From Phytophthora colocasiae (lineage: Eukaryota > Oomycota > Peronosporomycetes > Peronosporales > Peronosporaceae), in contig JAGKQI010000087.1 in the NCBI GenBank assembly GCA_018806915.1, positions 992,001 through 1,056,000 of the forward strand: a stretch of DNA of 64,000 bases, read 5' to 3'. This document shows, piece after piece, positions 1 to 11,180 of this stretch (position 1 is the stretch's first letter; every line of letters begins with the position of its first letter). The notes under the pieces were generated by a model that saw nothing but the letters and a program-made list of their open reading frames with translations, was not told the origin of the DNA and ran no database searches. Both the position numbers and the translations under genes were made by a program.

Positions 1-104
1 ATGTTCACAGTTTGTGATAGGGTTGAAGTGTATGTAACATGACACCTCCGAATTAGATGCTAATCGCTAGCAATTGTCCGATTATTTAGTGCGTAAAAAA
101 ATAT

Positions 105-176
105 GGACACGACGGAAATCGAACCCGTGTCCATCCGCATAAAACGCGGTGCTCTTGCCAATTGAGCTACGTGCCC
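105..176 (-). tRNA. tRNA-like gene, probably tRNA-Lys(TTT)
   Basis: Seen on the minus strand: a 7-bp acceptor stem GGGCACG/CGTGTCC with one G-T pair and an A discriminator, D-stem GCTC/GAGC, and a T-arm ACGGG-TTCGATT-TCCGT. The loop GTTTTAT would place anticodon TTT. The anticodon arm is irregular: only four clean pairs (CCGC/GCGG) and about one base fewer than a standard tRNA. It is either a diverged tRNA-Lys gene, a pseudogene, or the head of a tRNA-derived SINE. Total length is 72 nt. Confidence 0.6.
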
Positions 177-267
177 AAGCTCGCTTGGTTACCTTCGCAA
201 ATGAACCATATTTAAACAAAGAAAAAAATGCGTAAATTTTATTCAGTTATAATATGCATACTAGAAT

Positions 268-1915
268 CTAGTATTCTCCTTCCTCAGAACTGTCATCACT
301 GATGATTTCATCACTTGAATCGACCGCCTCACTTGATGCACCTAGATCTGCAAGATGATCCAGCAGATTGCTGATTATATCAACGTCTCCAGCTTCTTGG
401 ACAGCAATACCAACCACACGATTGTCCCCACAGAGTTCTGCCTTTGTAAACCCGCTAACAATTGTTGCCTGTGTAAGCTCTGACCAGGCTTCATTGATCC
501 ATGCCGTGATTTGAGGACGCTTGGGACCCACCATTCTGAATGCTTTAGGTTCAATATCTGTCTGAAGCTCTCTAATGGTTGAAGCTGCCACTTCTTGCGT
601 TTCAGTTCTGGCCGCCACAACAACTTCGTTTGTGATAGCCTTGTTTTGATGTGCACGTCTCCTTTCGGTAGTATGGTGTGTTGCAATCTGCGCTTGGAGA
701 AATTCCACCCATCGGCTTCGTAGCCGCGACTTAAACGGAAAGTTCCATGCAATGTCCGCAGGTTGGCAGACGTACGTGTATCGAGGAGGACTTTCATCAG
801 CATCACATTGATTGACTCAGCATAATCTTGAACCTCTTGCGTCCAATGACCTGAGAAGTCATCCCAGAGGAGGAGTACTCTGTCGTCCATATTCTCTCTC
901 TCACTAAAATGATACTTGAGAAACTTCAGCGATATATGCGAGTTCCACCAAGCAGAAGGATTTCCATATATCTGACAGTTGTGCTTCGCTTGCATGCGTG
1001 ATATCTCCTTCCACAGACGAGTGCTAAAGCCATGGCGCTCAGTAGTGTTTGCTTCTTGAACATGCCTCAAGCGAGATGTGCCGCACTTGAACACAAGGAA
1101 AGGTGGCATCTTGTTGCCCTTCCAATCCGCTAACAGCATAGCGGTTGCTCGCTCTTTTTCCTTCCCGCAACACTTAACCCAAACTGTCTTCTCACCGCGG
1201 GTTGATATCGTCTTGCGCGGGAGATATTCAAAAAACACCGCTGCGTCACAGAATCGTTTTGTTAGACAACAAAGCATTGGCATTAACTGGCACAAGAAAC
1301 ATCACCTGTCTGATCAGCGTTGAAGACGTTAGAGATATTGTGCTCAACTATAGCTGCCCTCACATCACCTCGAAACTTGGCCTTAGCAGCAGCCGCATCT
1401 TCTGGGGTAGTTTGGCCTTGACGTGTCCTGGCCCGTATAGAGAGCTTGTGACGACGCATGAAGCGCTTTCGCCACGAGTATGATGCCGTAAACTCGTGTT
1501 GAGAGATGCCGTCGTCTGCTGCTTCTTCTAGAGCTTTCAGCTCCAACATTTTAGCCGAAACCGGACAGCCTTCCTTCCTCATTGAGTTTAGCCAAAGGAC
1601 AATATTCTCCTCAGCTTCGCGCGAGAGAACTGTAGCATCACCATTCCGTCTAAAATTCTGCAGGTGGCCTTTGCCGTCAGCACACATCTCTTGAATAAAA
1701 CTGGCTTGTGTTTTCCATTTTGAAATCTGCTTCTGCTTGCGTTTCCGTTCGGGCTTTGAGAGAGACGGATAGAACTCGTCGATAACATCACTAACTGTGG
1801 CCCCAGCCGTGATGCGATCAAGGACCTGTCGCTTGTGAGAGTAATCTACAGCTATACGGACGTATCGCTTAGGACGTTTGCCATTTCCAGTGATGCGTGG
1901 TCTCGCCATTGCCAA
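268..1915 (-). pseudogene. pogo-like DDE transposase, intron plus one frameshift
   Basis: Cut-and-paste transposase of the pogo/Tc1-mariner type. From the start at 1915 it has a basic N-terminus, a CENP-B-like helix-turn-helix region including the segment RKRFMRRHKLSIRARTRQGQ, and a DDE core: first Asp in NADQT, second in LLLWDDFSGH, third in CQPAD. An acidic serine-rich tail ends at 268. Between NADQT and VFFEYLP lies a 65-bp GT-AG intron (1241-1305) with a CTAAC branch-like motif; splicing reads Q-T-A-V-F-F. A second break near 797-803 is not intron-like and looks like a one-base deletion before the third catalytic Asp, so this copy is probably inactive. No terminal inverted repeats were found. 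A related DNA-binding domain recurs at 20624-21142. Confidence 0.85.
1241..1305 (-). other. GT-AG intron in pogo-like transposase
   Basis: The minus strand reads GTGATG at the donor and GACGCAG at the acceptor, with TCTAAC about 20 bases before the acceptor. Removing it joins the NADQT motif to the conserved VFFEYLP stretch in frame. Without removal the ORF meets a stop a few codons on. Confidence 0.8.
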
Positions 1916-2015
1916 ACTTCTTATGTAGGTCGCTCAGACCGCTTTCTCAGCTATATTTAGCTCAATTGTCCTGCGATTTAGCTGCGTGATTTGCTGTGGC
2001 AGATGCTGTAAATAG

Positions 2016-5000
2016 GTGATGTTGATTGGCTACAATAAAAGTTCGCTTAGGAAACGCGTTCGCTTAGGACAGGAGCTATGCGGTATATCGCAGGGTGGAG
2101 ATGTTGGTTCAGCCACATCGCCAGGTGGCAGCCCTAGCGCCCCAGCCCATGCATCCAAACCTACCGACTCACAGGTCGATGGTCCGACTGAGGACCTCCC
2201 TGGTGAGGACATGAACTCGGCCGGTGTTGGTGATCTCTCGCCACCAGTGGCTTCACGTGGGGAATCTCACTCTGAATTCTCTGAGGGAACTCCTGGTGTC
2301 TTCAGACCGCGAGCCTTTGGTTCCCCACGGCTTTTGTCTACGGAAGAGGTCGATCGGCTGTTTCGTCAGGGTCTGGTGACATCCACAGGGGATCAAGTCA
2401 CTGCGTTGGGTGACTCTGATGTTCCCCAGAATTATGTCGCTCCCAGCGTGAAGCCAGAGGGACGTCTTTCTGGTGAGTACCCCCGCGCGAGCTAAAGACT
2501 TCAGAAGAGGGCGCTACATAGCGAATGCGTACGGTGGCCCCTGTGTACTCGTGGGTTACGAGGCACTTACTGATGAAGACCTCCGGGAGCTGGAGCGAGT
2601 GATTCCAAGCTTCGATCCTGACGAGGTTGTGTCTCCATGTGCCCAAACTCCGGATGTGCGCACTCTAGATGCTCTGACGTCATCTGTGGATGTTCGCCGG
2701 GAACTGGGATCTCTGGTTTCTCACGTCTCCCCCACCCGACTTGCCGAGAAGGTCTTTCGGACGGCTGGATGCTTGAAACTCATGGCTGCTGCTCACCGCC
2801 GCCTTCGAGAACGTGTTGGTTCTCAGAACGGCGTCGCTCTGATTGATGCGGCGCGCAGCGCGCTCCGAGTGTGAAGAAATCAAGCGCGAGTGGGTACTCC
2901 ACTGCCAATACTGGAAACACGAGCTCAAGTGTGCCCAACAAGACGCCGGTGTGGTAGAAGAACGCATGGCTTCGGAGATTCAGGACCTCAAGGCTCACTA
3001 TCAGGACCAAGTGGAAGCTCTAAAGTCGGACAAGGCAGCTCTGAAATCCCAAGTCGCCGATCTTCAAGCACAGGTCTCGATTCTGAAGTCGCGTCCTGAG
3101 GCCAAGTCCACAGATCCGTGGGGGTTCTCAGAGTTCTTACAAGAGAATTCTAAAATCTCTGGTAATTGGGATCGGCATCATGACCTTCTGGTGTCATACC
3201 AAGAGGACACCACCGTCCCTGATAACTGGACGACTATCATCAGTGTGACAGCCTTGGACGCGCGAAAGAAGCCCGTTCCTGACTTCAAGAAACGGCTTTC
3301 TGAAGAACAAGCTCGTCGGGCTGCTGAGAAGGCTGCGAAGACCACCAAAGTTCTGGATCTTACTCGTCCAAGTACTGAAACCTCAGAGTCCAAGAGCGAG
3401 AGCCCACGGTACCTGTCATATCCACCGAAGCCCCAGACTCTGAAATCATCTCCGAAGCGGCCGTTTAAGTGGGACCCCAAGAATTTGCAGCGTCGCCCGT
3501 CCGGACACAAGCCCGTTGAAGACTCGGCGCTTCCGGCGAATGCAAGTTCTAAGGTGGCAAAGTCTGAGGTCCACAAGAGGCTCCCTGGTGACGTGGTCTG
3601 GAAGGAAGTTCGACCCGACCTCCGCCAAGCCCTGCTAGCTGGGATCAAGTATGATAAAGCCATGGAGTGGTTAGCGTCGGACAAAGAGGCTCACAGTCTC
3701 TTTAGTAGTCCGGTTCTCATTCAGATGCTGGTGAGCTTGGTATTCTCTCGTCGCCTGGATTCCACTCTCTGGGCCAAGTACGTCCCCGAAGTGTATTACC
3801 AGATGGCTGATGAGGTGGTGGATCGTCACATCTCGGCTGGTACTGAGCCTGCGGCCTGGGGTGACCTGGATGGTCACGTGAATTACCCGGAGAGTGATGT
3901 TGAGTCCACCGCCGATGACCCCAACGACGACCCTGATTACAAAGATTCTGGTGCGGTCGAGTCTGGAGACGAAGATGACGACGGGAGCTCAGATGACGGT
4001 GCGTCTGACGACAGCGATGCCGAGAGCGACAAGTCTGAAGACAAGAAGTCAGTCTGAAGACAAGAAGTCTGGGAACAAGAACTCTGGGGGTAAGAAGTCC
4101 GGGAGCAAGAAGTCCGATGACCACCCGCGTCCTGGTTCCAAGCGTCCCCGGGACTCTGATAACGACTCAGACTCTGATGATGGACCTATCATCCCCACCA
4201 AGAAGTCCAAGAGGAGTATCGCATCCGTAAAGGCCCATACGAGTCCCAAGTCTCGCCCAAAATCCACCAGTGGAAGTGGATCGAAGTCCAAAAGTTCTTC
4301 TGGGAAAGCGCGTAGTCTGGTGTCCAAGCCCTACAACTCCCTGACGGTCAAGGAGCTCCAGGTGGTGGAAACACCAGACTGTGAGGCATCTTCCTGGTTG
4401 TACTATGGTATCAGGGTACAACGAGTGAGCTCTACCAAGACCACCACTGGCCAGAGATTGGGTTTCCCAGACTACGAGGTGCACAAACACTCATGTGCCA
4501 TCCTCAAGAAGCGCTGGGACTCTGAGCGGTACTGTGCAGTCCTCCGCAAGAAGCGCGCCCCTTGGAAAGTCATGTTCGACAACCGATTCTCAGAGTTTTA
4601 CTTCCACAAGCGGGAGGAACTGGGGCCCATGGTGTTGGCTGACGTGGAAGACATCGTGCGCAGCATGAAGAAGCATGCTCAAGTCTTCTGGGAGCGTACC
4701 CATTGGGTAACTATGGACGTTGAGGCTGACGACAAGTCTGCGGAGCTTCACAAGTACCGGTCCATGCGTCAAGCCGCCATGATTCGTCAGCACAACGCCC
4801 TCATCCGAAAAGTCCTGGGGCACAAAGATTTCCCGGAGTCGTTGCTTTCAGAGCCTGGCATCTGGGTTGTCCCAGACAAGTCCTGTCCCTGGATCTGGCA
4901 AGATCCCAGACTCGCAGAGCTCAGGGGTCCCAAGTGTCTGAGTCTGGAGACGCAACTGGGTGACTTGGACGCGATTGAGCCTGCTCGGATGCAATGGGCC

Positions 5001-5108
5001 ACGGTGAATGTGGACGAAGAGTGGCTCCAGTACGTCCCCGCCGACGTCAAGAAGGATCAGATGACACCTACGGAGCGTTCCGAGAACCCGATCTCCCTTC
5101 GCTACTGA
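2016..5108 (+). pseudogene. antisense accessory gene of element 1, unknown function
   Basis: A plus-strand reading frame opposite to gag-pol, downstream of integrase, in overlapping pieces (2016-2495, 2473-2874, 2843-4057, 3894-5108) that join by small indels. I do not recognise a family. Seen: a Pro/Ser-rich N-terminus; a coiled coil at about 2880-3100 (DQVEALKSDKAALKSQVADL); a Lys/Ser/Asp-rich acidic-basic stretch at about 3900-4320; and a C-terminal aromatic/basic region with several Trp. One break, near 4030-4070, is a 19-bp tandem duplication (AGTCTGAAGACAAGAAGTC twice). The tail-to-tail arrangement with pol and the shared SxSE-rich wording suggest it belongs to the element and is not a captured host gene. 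Confidence 0.65.
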
Positions 5109-5493
5109 GGCTCAGGTGTCCACTATGGTGCCCACGGGAAGGCTGCATTTTCGAGAAGCCAAATAGTTGTCTGCATTTGTGACGTAAACCCCTGGTCTCA
5201 GTGTAGCTTCCTAATCCCTTAATCTTTCAATATCATTCCATGTAATCACACTTCTTCTCATCATCTCATTGTTCATAACCTCGTATCCTCCAGTACTTAA
5301 TTCTCCACAAACTCACTTCCATATTCACATTCACGCAGTCGTTTTATATAAGCAGTAACATGGTCGATCACATATCCAAACGCACGAATTTCAGAAATAG
5401 GTCTCTGAAAACACGCACTCAGACTACCACACTCTAAAAGTCAATGTCTGAAAACCTTCAGATATCAGACTTCCAGATATGTTTTCAGAGTTA
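5109..5493. other. tail-to-tail spacer between antisense gene and pol
   Basis: Noncoding AT-rich sequence between the plus-strand antisense stop and the minus-strand pol stop. It would hold both 3' ends. The CTCTGAAAA-type motif of element 1 occurs several times in its last 110 bases. No ORF or hairpin stands out. Confidence 0.5.
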
Positions 5494-7893
5494 TTAGACT
5501 CTGGGGTGATCGTCTCCAGCCTGCATCGCCTGAAAACGGGCTCGTGCTCGTGCACTCTGGTTGAATTCGTAAAGTAATGCTCCACAGTTCAACTTCGATA
5601 ACGGTAACCACTCAGTTTCATCGTAACCTTTCCACTTAATCAGATATTCGCGCAGGCGTCTGGACGTCCTGGTACGCTTGTTCCAGCGGGTATCCAGAAT
5701 CTTCTCCACTTCATACTCGTCGTTTTCAGTATCAGGTTCCCAACTATCTTCTGGTAACAGGGTGGCGTCAAAATCATCATCTTCTGGAATCTGGAGTTCC
5801 CCCGTGGGTCGTCTGGGGAACAGAGCCCTTGGCTTCAGACGGCTCACATGCACCCAGGGGTTCACGCGGTAGCCGGTATCTTCAACCTTGAGTCGTACTC
5901 TGAAATCGTCCAGCATCTCCTCGATCCTGAAAGGTCCGTGCCACATGTGTGCTAGTTTTCTACCCAATCCCGTTTGTACCTTATGGATGTAGAGCCATAC
6001 GGCGTCGCCTATAGCGAAACCTGACTTCAGACGCTCTGATAACTCGTTCCACTTTCTGGTCTGTTCCTCAGACCGGTCACAATTTGCCTTCTTCTGGAGA
6101 TCTTCGGCACATGCCAGAGCATAGCTATAGTCTCGTTGCATCTTCCGTCTCCATTTGTACGCGGTTCGCTCCTGAGTCGCCGATGGCTTGGGTCCAAGCA
6201 TAGCGGACACCGTCCCGTGAGCATCCCAACCATGTACCAGGTAGAAAGGCGTTTCCAGACGGGTGGCATCGAATGACGTATTCAGGGCAAACATCAGACG
6301 TTCGGCGTGATCATCCCAGTCACTTTGATCAGCTTCAGAGATATATGCCTTAATCGCGCGCACCACAGTCTGTACTGATCTCTCTTGCTGGCCGTTGGCT
6401 TGAGGCCGGTACCCTAGAGTAGCTCGTTGTCTGCTACCCAAAAGTTCCCTGAAACACTTGAACACCTCACTCATAAAGCGAGGATCTTGATCATGACGAA
6501 TCAGAGAGCTAGTACCAAAGTTTCTGAAAACGCGTTCCTCATAAGCCTCTGCTACATCCTGAGCGGTGGTGACACTCATTGGCTTGCACATCACGTATCC
6601 TGAAAACATATCCTGGAACAGCAAGAGAAATGTGTTTCCACGTGCTGATTTCGGCATGTGGGTCACAAAATCCATAGACACCACTTCAAATGGCCGGCTG
6701 GGCTCAATATTTCCAGGGGACGGTCCAGGATTTGGGGGTCGTCCCTTGCCACTGGCACAGTCTACGCATTCCTTCACAAATCTCTCCACATCGGCATACA
6801 TACCCAACCAGTAAAACTCCGAACTCAGCTTCTCAAAGGTTCTCCTGGTTCCTTGATGTCCACCTTGGTAGTCTTCATGAGCATAGATAAACAGGTCTGG
6901 ATACAAGTCTCTGGGAACCACCAGTCTGAGTTCGTCAACATTGTTCCGGGGCCGCTCTCGAGTAGCGCGACTCAGGCGATATAGTACATCTCTAGAATCC
7001 AGAACGAAGTCCTCAGCGACTCTGGCAAGCTTCCTGACTCGGGGTCGTGGTAAACCTCCCACGTCACCTTTCAGAAACTTCACGAGTTCAACCAAGTACG
7101 GGTCCTGGCTCTGATGCGCCTTGATCCGTCGCCAGCGTTCTGCCTGGAACTTCAAAGGCCCCAAAGGTTCTCGTTCGTCATCATCCTCAGGCAGATTAGC
7201 GTCAGGCGGAGCTTGGGCACGGGTTACAGCAATCAACACTCTGACCGATCGAGGTAGGGGTGCGGATTCCGGATCAAAAACATTCTCAGACTCTGGTGAC
7301 GCATTATGATTTTCAGAGTCTGATATTTTTGACTCTTGAACTTCCATGTCCGGGGTTGAGCAGGGCTTCATCAGTTTCTCATGAACTTTGGATACCAGTC
7401 GCAGGTGCATAAGTTCATCCTCGTCTTGCACCTGCCAAGCTTCCCCAAGGGTCAAAGTCTTCGAGGTCAGGTAATCCGCTGCTTGGTTAAACTCGCGCTT
7501 CACATGCACCAACTTCAGAGTCCGAAACTTGGTTTTCAGAGACTCAAATTCGGCCAACCTCCGTTGCAAGTTAGGCTGATTGCAGTTGATTAGTCCCTGA
7601 GCCTGTTGTATCGCGATGCGCGAATCTCCCACAACCACCAACCCCTGTATTCCGCGGTCGAGTGCCATCTTCAGACCATAATTCAGGCCACAGTATTCCG
7701 AGTCATTCACCGTGACATCCGTCAGGGGAAACCCTCGGGCTTCCAGAACGCTCCACCCCGGGAGTTCCCAGAGTGTCCACCCTCAGCTTCCCAAACGAGT
7801 AGACGTCTTTGCGGCACCGTCGAAACTCAGAACATAGCCCTGATAATCTGCTTCCAGCATTTCCACACTGATAGGAACTGGCGGCTTGACTCG
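5494..7893 (-). pseudogene. element 1 pol C-half: second RNase H, integrase, chromodomain
   Basis: Minus-strand frame. At the N-terminal end is an extra RNase H of the RVT_3/archaeal-like type, with candidate catalytic acids in SFDGAAK, NDSEYCGL, VVGDSR and NQAADYL. An in-frame TGA at 7783-7785 interrupts it, so the uninterrupted frame runs 7710-5494 (738 aa). Then come the integrase HHCC zinc domain (HEDYQGGH, CVDC), the DDE core (Asp in VSMDFVTHMP, Asp in RHDQDPRF, Glu in NGQQERSV), and a C-terminal chromodomain (EYLIKWKGYDETEWLP) expected to guide integration to marked chromatin. The canonical RNase H precedes it in another frame, so the element has two RNase H domains, as known for plant Tat-type and some oomycete gypsy elements. 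Confidence 0.88.
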
Positions 7894-7984
7894 CCCCTTG
7901 ACTGGGATCAGATTTTCAGAGACTTCGTCCAGATGTTCCCTGGGGGTAATGCCTGCGCCGAGTATAGCTGGGAGTCCATCTTCA

Positions 7985-9309
7985 TCACGCTGAACTCGCC
8001 AAGTTCCACTGCGACAGCTTCAGACCCCACTTGACGTTTCTGCCGTCGGTGGAGCTCGATGTCAGCAACCATTTCAGGACAGAGTATCTAGTATAGACCA
8101 CAATCACCGGACTTGACTCCACCAGAGCTCTGAAGTTTTCCAAAACTCTGAGGATCGCAATCACCTCCTTCTCAGCGATATGATACCTGAGTTCGGCGTC
8201 GTTCAGGACACGACCCGTGAACCGGACCGGGTGTATTATTCCCTCATATTCTTGTCCCAAGACTGCTGAAGCAGCCCAAGGGTTCGCATGCGGAATGACA
8301 ACAAACGGTCTGGTTCGGTCTGGATGTCTGAGTAGTGGAGTAGAGACTATCTTGCGTTTCAGAATCTCGAACGCCTCTTTCGCACGAGTCAGGTCTCGTC
8401 CAGCACGAATCTGCTCGTCCGTCAGCTGATAGAGGGTAGCAGCAATCACTGGTAAATCCTCAATAAACTTGTTGTAATAATTGAGGCTTCCCATGAAACT
8501 CTGAACTCCCTTCAGCGTAGACGGAAAGGGCAGTCCTTCAACTCCTTTGACGATCTTGGGCGTTGCCCTCAGACCCTCGGCACTGATCTCGTGGGATAGG
8601 TACGGTATCGACAACTTCCCGAACTCGCTCTTGGGCAAACTCACAGATATGTTCCAATAGCGAAGTCTGAAAAGCAGGGCGTTCAAATCGTCACATAATT
8701 GGTCCCAAGTCGGTGCTCCATGTGCGATGTCGTCGATGTATGAACTCCTCCCCAGGACTGGACCCATGCATGTGGGGACGGGAATATTCCTCTGAAAAAC
8801 GGTCATTTTTGACTTGTGAGTGTTGGCATCTCTGAAATCGGAGTATGGTTCTCAGAGTCTGAAAGATGCTTCTCAGAGTCCTGAGGCTGGAGTTGCAGAA
8901 ATTCCAGAACCTCCGCATCAACTTCAGCTTCTTCTTCTTCTGGTGACAATCTCACGAATCCCCACAGGCAATTGTCCAACACAGCCTGATACACAAGAGG
9001 GGCATTCTTCAGACCAAACGGCATCCTTACCCACTGAAAATGCCCAAACGGGCAAATGAAAGCTGATATCAGTCGTGCACGCTCCGTCATCCTGATCGCC
9101 CAGAAACCGCTAGCCATATCCAGGCTCATGAACCACATGGCAGCCTCAAAACCAATTAGGAGGTCGTCAATAAGAGGTAGAGGGTAACGCGACAGTTGAA
9201 TGAAGCCATTCACAATGCGATAGTCGATGCACATTCGTATGTCAACACCATTCTTCTTGAGAACGATCACAATAGGAGATGCCCACGGTGAGTTGGAGTA
9301 CTCGATCAA
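7985..9309 (-). pseudogene. element 1 reverse transcriptase and RNase H
   Basis: Two overlapping minus-strand frames (9309-8803 and 8806-7985). RT motifs: SPWASPIV at the fingers, LDMASGFW (first catalytic Asp), MPFGLKNAP, and SYIDDIAHG (catalytic DD). The thumb/connection continues into a Ty3-type RNase H (RPFVVIPHANPWAASAVLGQ, LRYHIAEKEV) in which the usual TDAS catalytic motif is replaced by VIPHAN. Between MPFGLKNAP and YIDD sits an unusually long acidic insert (EEEEAEVDAEV and a Ser/Glu-rich part). The frames meet at AAAATGACC, stop overlapping start, next to an A5 run, most simply a one-base indel. A further break near 8010 separates this from the second RNase H. Confidence 0.88.
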
Positions 9310-9329
9310 ACCAGTTTCCAGGAGTTTCT

Positions 9330-10295
9330 TTAGAAGTCGTACACCTTCAGCATGAGATGAGGGGCGACAGATCTCGGACGTTGGGCTACCGGTTTGGCAT
9401 CTCCCACATCCAGATCACAGACCACGCCCCTTGCCGGTGCGGGCGCTGCATTGCCATCTCCCAGGAATATTTTCCTGTGGTGCCTCAGAATATCACGCAG
9501 TTTCTTCTCCATTTCTGGGGTCGTCTTTCCTGGTTCTCCAACATCAGCGTTGTCGATATCACACTCTGGTGTCAATTCTTCCAGCTCAGGCAACATGACC
9601 AGTTGGTCACGTAGTTGAGCGAGGAGTTCCGTGCCTTCTCGCATATACACACCTGGCTCCAGGTCCAACTCTTCATTCGAAACGTTCATGCACCGCTCGT
9701 ATTCCACTCGTAATTTTTCCACAGGTGTTCCAGGCATCCCTCGAATGGGGATATCCCAAGACTCATCCATTAAGTCGAAATCATCCGCGGGTAACTCAGG
9801 AGTCTGAGGATCACCTAAGAGACACTCAGGTTTTGAGTTAAAGACGTCGTCGTCGATAGCAACGGAGGTGTCACCAAAGTCTGTATGCGAAGTACTTTCA
9901 GAGAATGTCTTCAAATCTCTGGTATCTGTACCGATGTCCACTCTTCCTGTTGATTCGCCGTGGCAGCCATCTTCCGTCTGGGTAAATGCATCCAGGGCGA
10001 AGCGCACTCGTTTCACGGTCGGTGGTGACTCTGGTTTCACGAACTGCACTCGAGCATTATCAAACCTTGGACGTTGCAGTATTTCAGTCGGCCATGGGTA
10101 GTCTGGGTGGTCTACACACGGGGGTTGCGGCATCAAGGCCTCCAACTCCGCCTCTCTCTTCATACGTTTCTTAGTCTCTGGTGACGGGGTGCTTTCCAAA
10201 ATCAGAACTTCCCAATCACGATAAGCAGCGGAACCTGGACGCACGAAACGTGAAGAAACCATATTCCACGATCCTCGCGACATCAGAGAGTTCAT
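9330..10295 (-). pseudogene. element 1 protease-RT linker
   Basis: A 321-residue minus-strand frame between protease and RT. Mostly acidic and low in recognisable motifs; its C-terminal 40 residues (APARGVVCDLDVGDAKPVAQ) are the usual segment leading into gypsy RT. It is joined to the protease frame by a one-base shift near 10255 and to RT by another near 9330. The function is that of a polyprotein linker; no catalytic domain is seen. Confidence 0.7.
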
Positions 10296-11127
10296 TGACC
10301 CACGTGTTTTTATCAGAGATGTTTACCACGCGAACGGCCACAGGCCAAGATCGAGCCGCATAGACCAGCTGGGTAACCCAGCGGTCACCGCGTCCGGCCC
10401 ACACGACTTCCCTTTGGGGATTCGTTGGTCCATAGTCGATTCGGACAATAAATTCTTCACCTGGACTCAGAAGAACAGCCTCACATGGTCTAACCGACCT
10501 GTTACGACCAATATGATCACCAGGTTCCCAATTACACATCATCACCACTACCTCGTCTGGTAATGATACCAGACCTTCACGAGCGCTAATTCTCACTCCG
10601 GCGGCAAACATAAAACCCATTCCCAGAAGCACGTCAATTCCTTCACCGATATTCGCGACCCAAACATCCACAATATATACCACTCTTGGCCCAAGTGTCA
10701 ACTTGATCTCAGCGCTGGCACCGATATATGTCGGAACACCACCCATCCCCGACACTTTGGTCTGCTTGTGCGACTTGAGTCTGAGTCCGAGCTTACGCGC
10801 AAAGTCGTAACTCAGAATATTTATGGTCGCACCAGTGTCCAGAAGAATCTTGGTTCGATGGTCATTCAAAGCACCATACACCATCACCACATCCCTCTTT
10901 GAACGGTCAGGATAGTTGTCTTCCCACCAGCCATAACACTCGCCATCCTTCAACCTGAACGACACTGAGTCGTCTGGTGTCGGATCGGTGTCGTCGGCGA
11001 TCTCAGGTAACTCGTTCCCTGAGTTTCCAGAAGGTATGGTCGATTCTTGGGCAAAAGTAGTCATGCATTGTTGAGTGTTATCTTGAGTCTTTCTCAGCTC
11101 TGGTCCTACACACACTAGAACACACAA
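10216..11127 (-). CDS. element 1 aspartic protease
   Basis: Retropepsin-like protease that would process the Gag-Pol polyprotein. The active-site motif LLDTGATINIL lies about a third of the way in, followed by a conserved hydrophobic-Gly segment (IDVLLGMGFM) typical of the flap and substrate-binding end. The frame is open for 303 codons; its last residues run out of frame with the next ORF through a one-base shift. Confidence 0.8.
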   Translation of the reverse strand: MCVLVCVGPELRKTQDNTQQCMTTFAQESTIPSGNSGNELPEIADDTDPTPDDSVSFRLKDGECYGWWEDNYPDRSKRDVVMVYGALNDHRTKILLDTGATINILSYDFARKLGLRLKSHKQTKVSGMGGVPTYIGASAEIKLTLGPRVVYIVDVWVANIGEGIDVLLGMGFMFAAGVRISAREGLVSLPDEVVVMMCNWEPGDHIGRNRSVRPCEAVLLSPGEEFIVRIDYGPTNPQREVVWAGRGDRWVTQLVYAARSWPVAVRVVNISDKNTWVNELSDVARIVEYGFFTFRASRFRCLS

Positions 11128-11180
11128 CTCTGGGGTAACGCCATGCCCGGCGCGTTTCGGATCCCCATCCGACGGGCATA

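Noticed and set aside
60..2000. Terminal repeats of the pogo-like element, from CAATTGTCC near 71 and 1967
   Set aside because: The two copies are in the same orientation, include a palindromic CAATTG core and diverge quickly; they are not inverted ends.
2473..2504. A 32-bp intron (GTGAGT...TTCAG) in the element 1 antisense gene
   Set aside because: Too short for splicing; an indel explains the frame change, as at the other breaks in the gene.
8795..8812. Programmed -1 frameshift between the RT frames of element 1 at an A5 run
   Set aside because: Several other one-base breaks in the same element are clearly decay, and no downstream pseudoknot or stem is visible; an indel is simpler.
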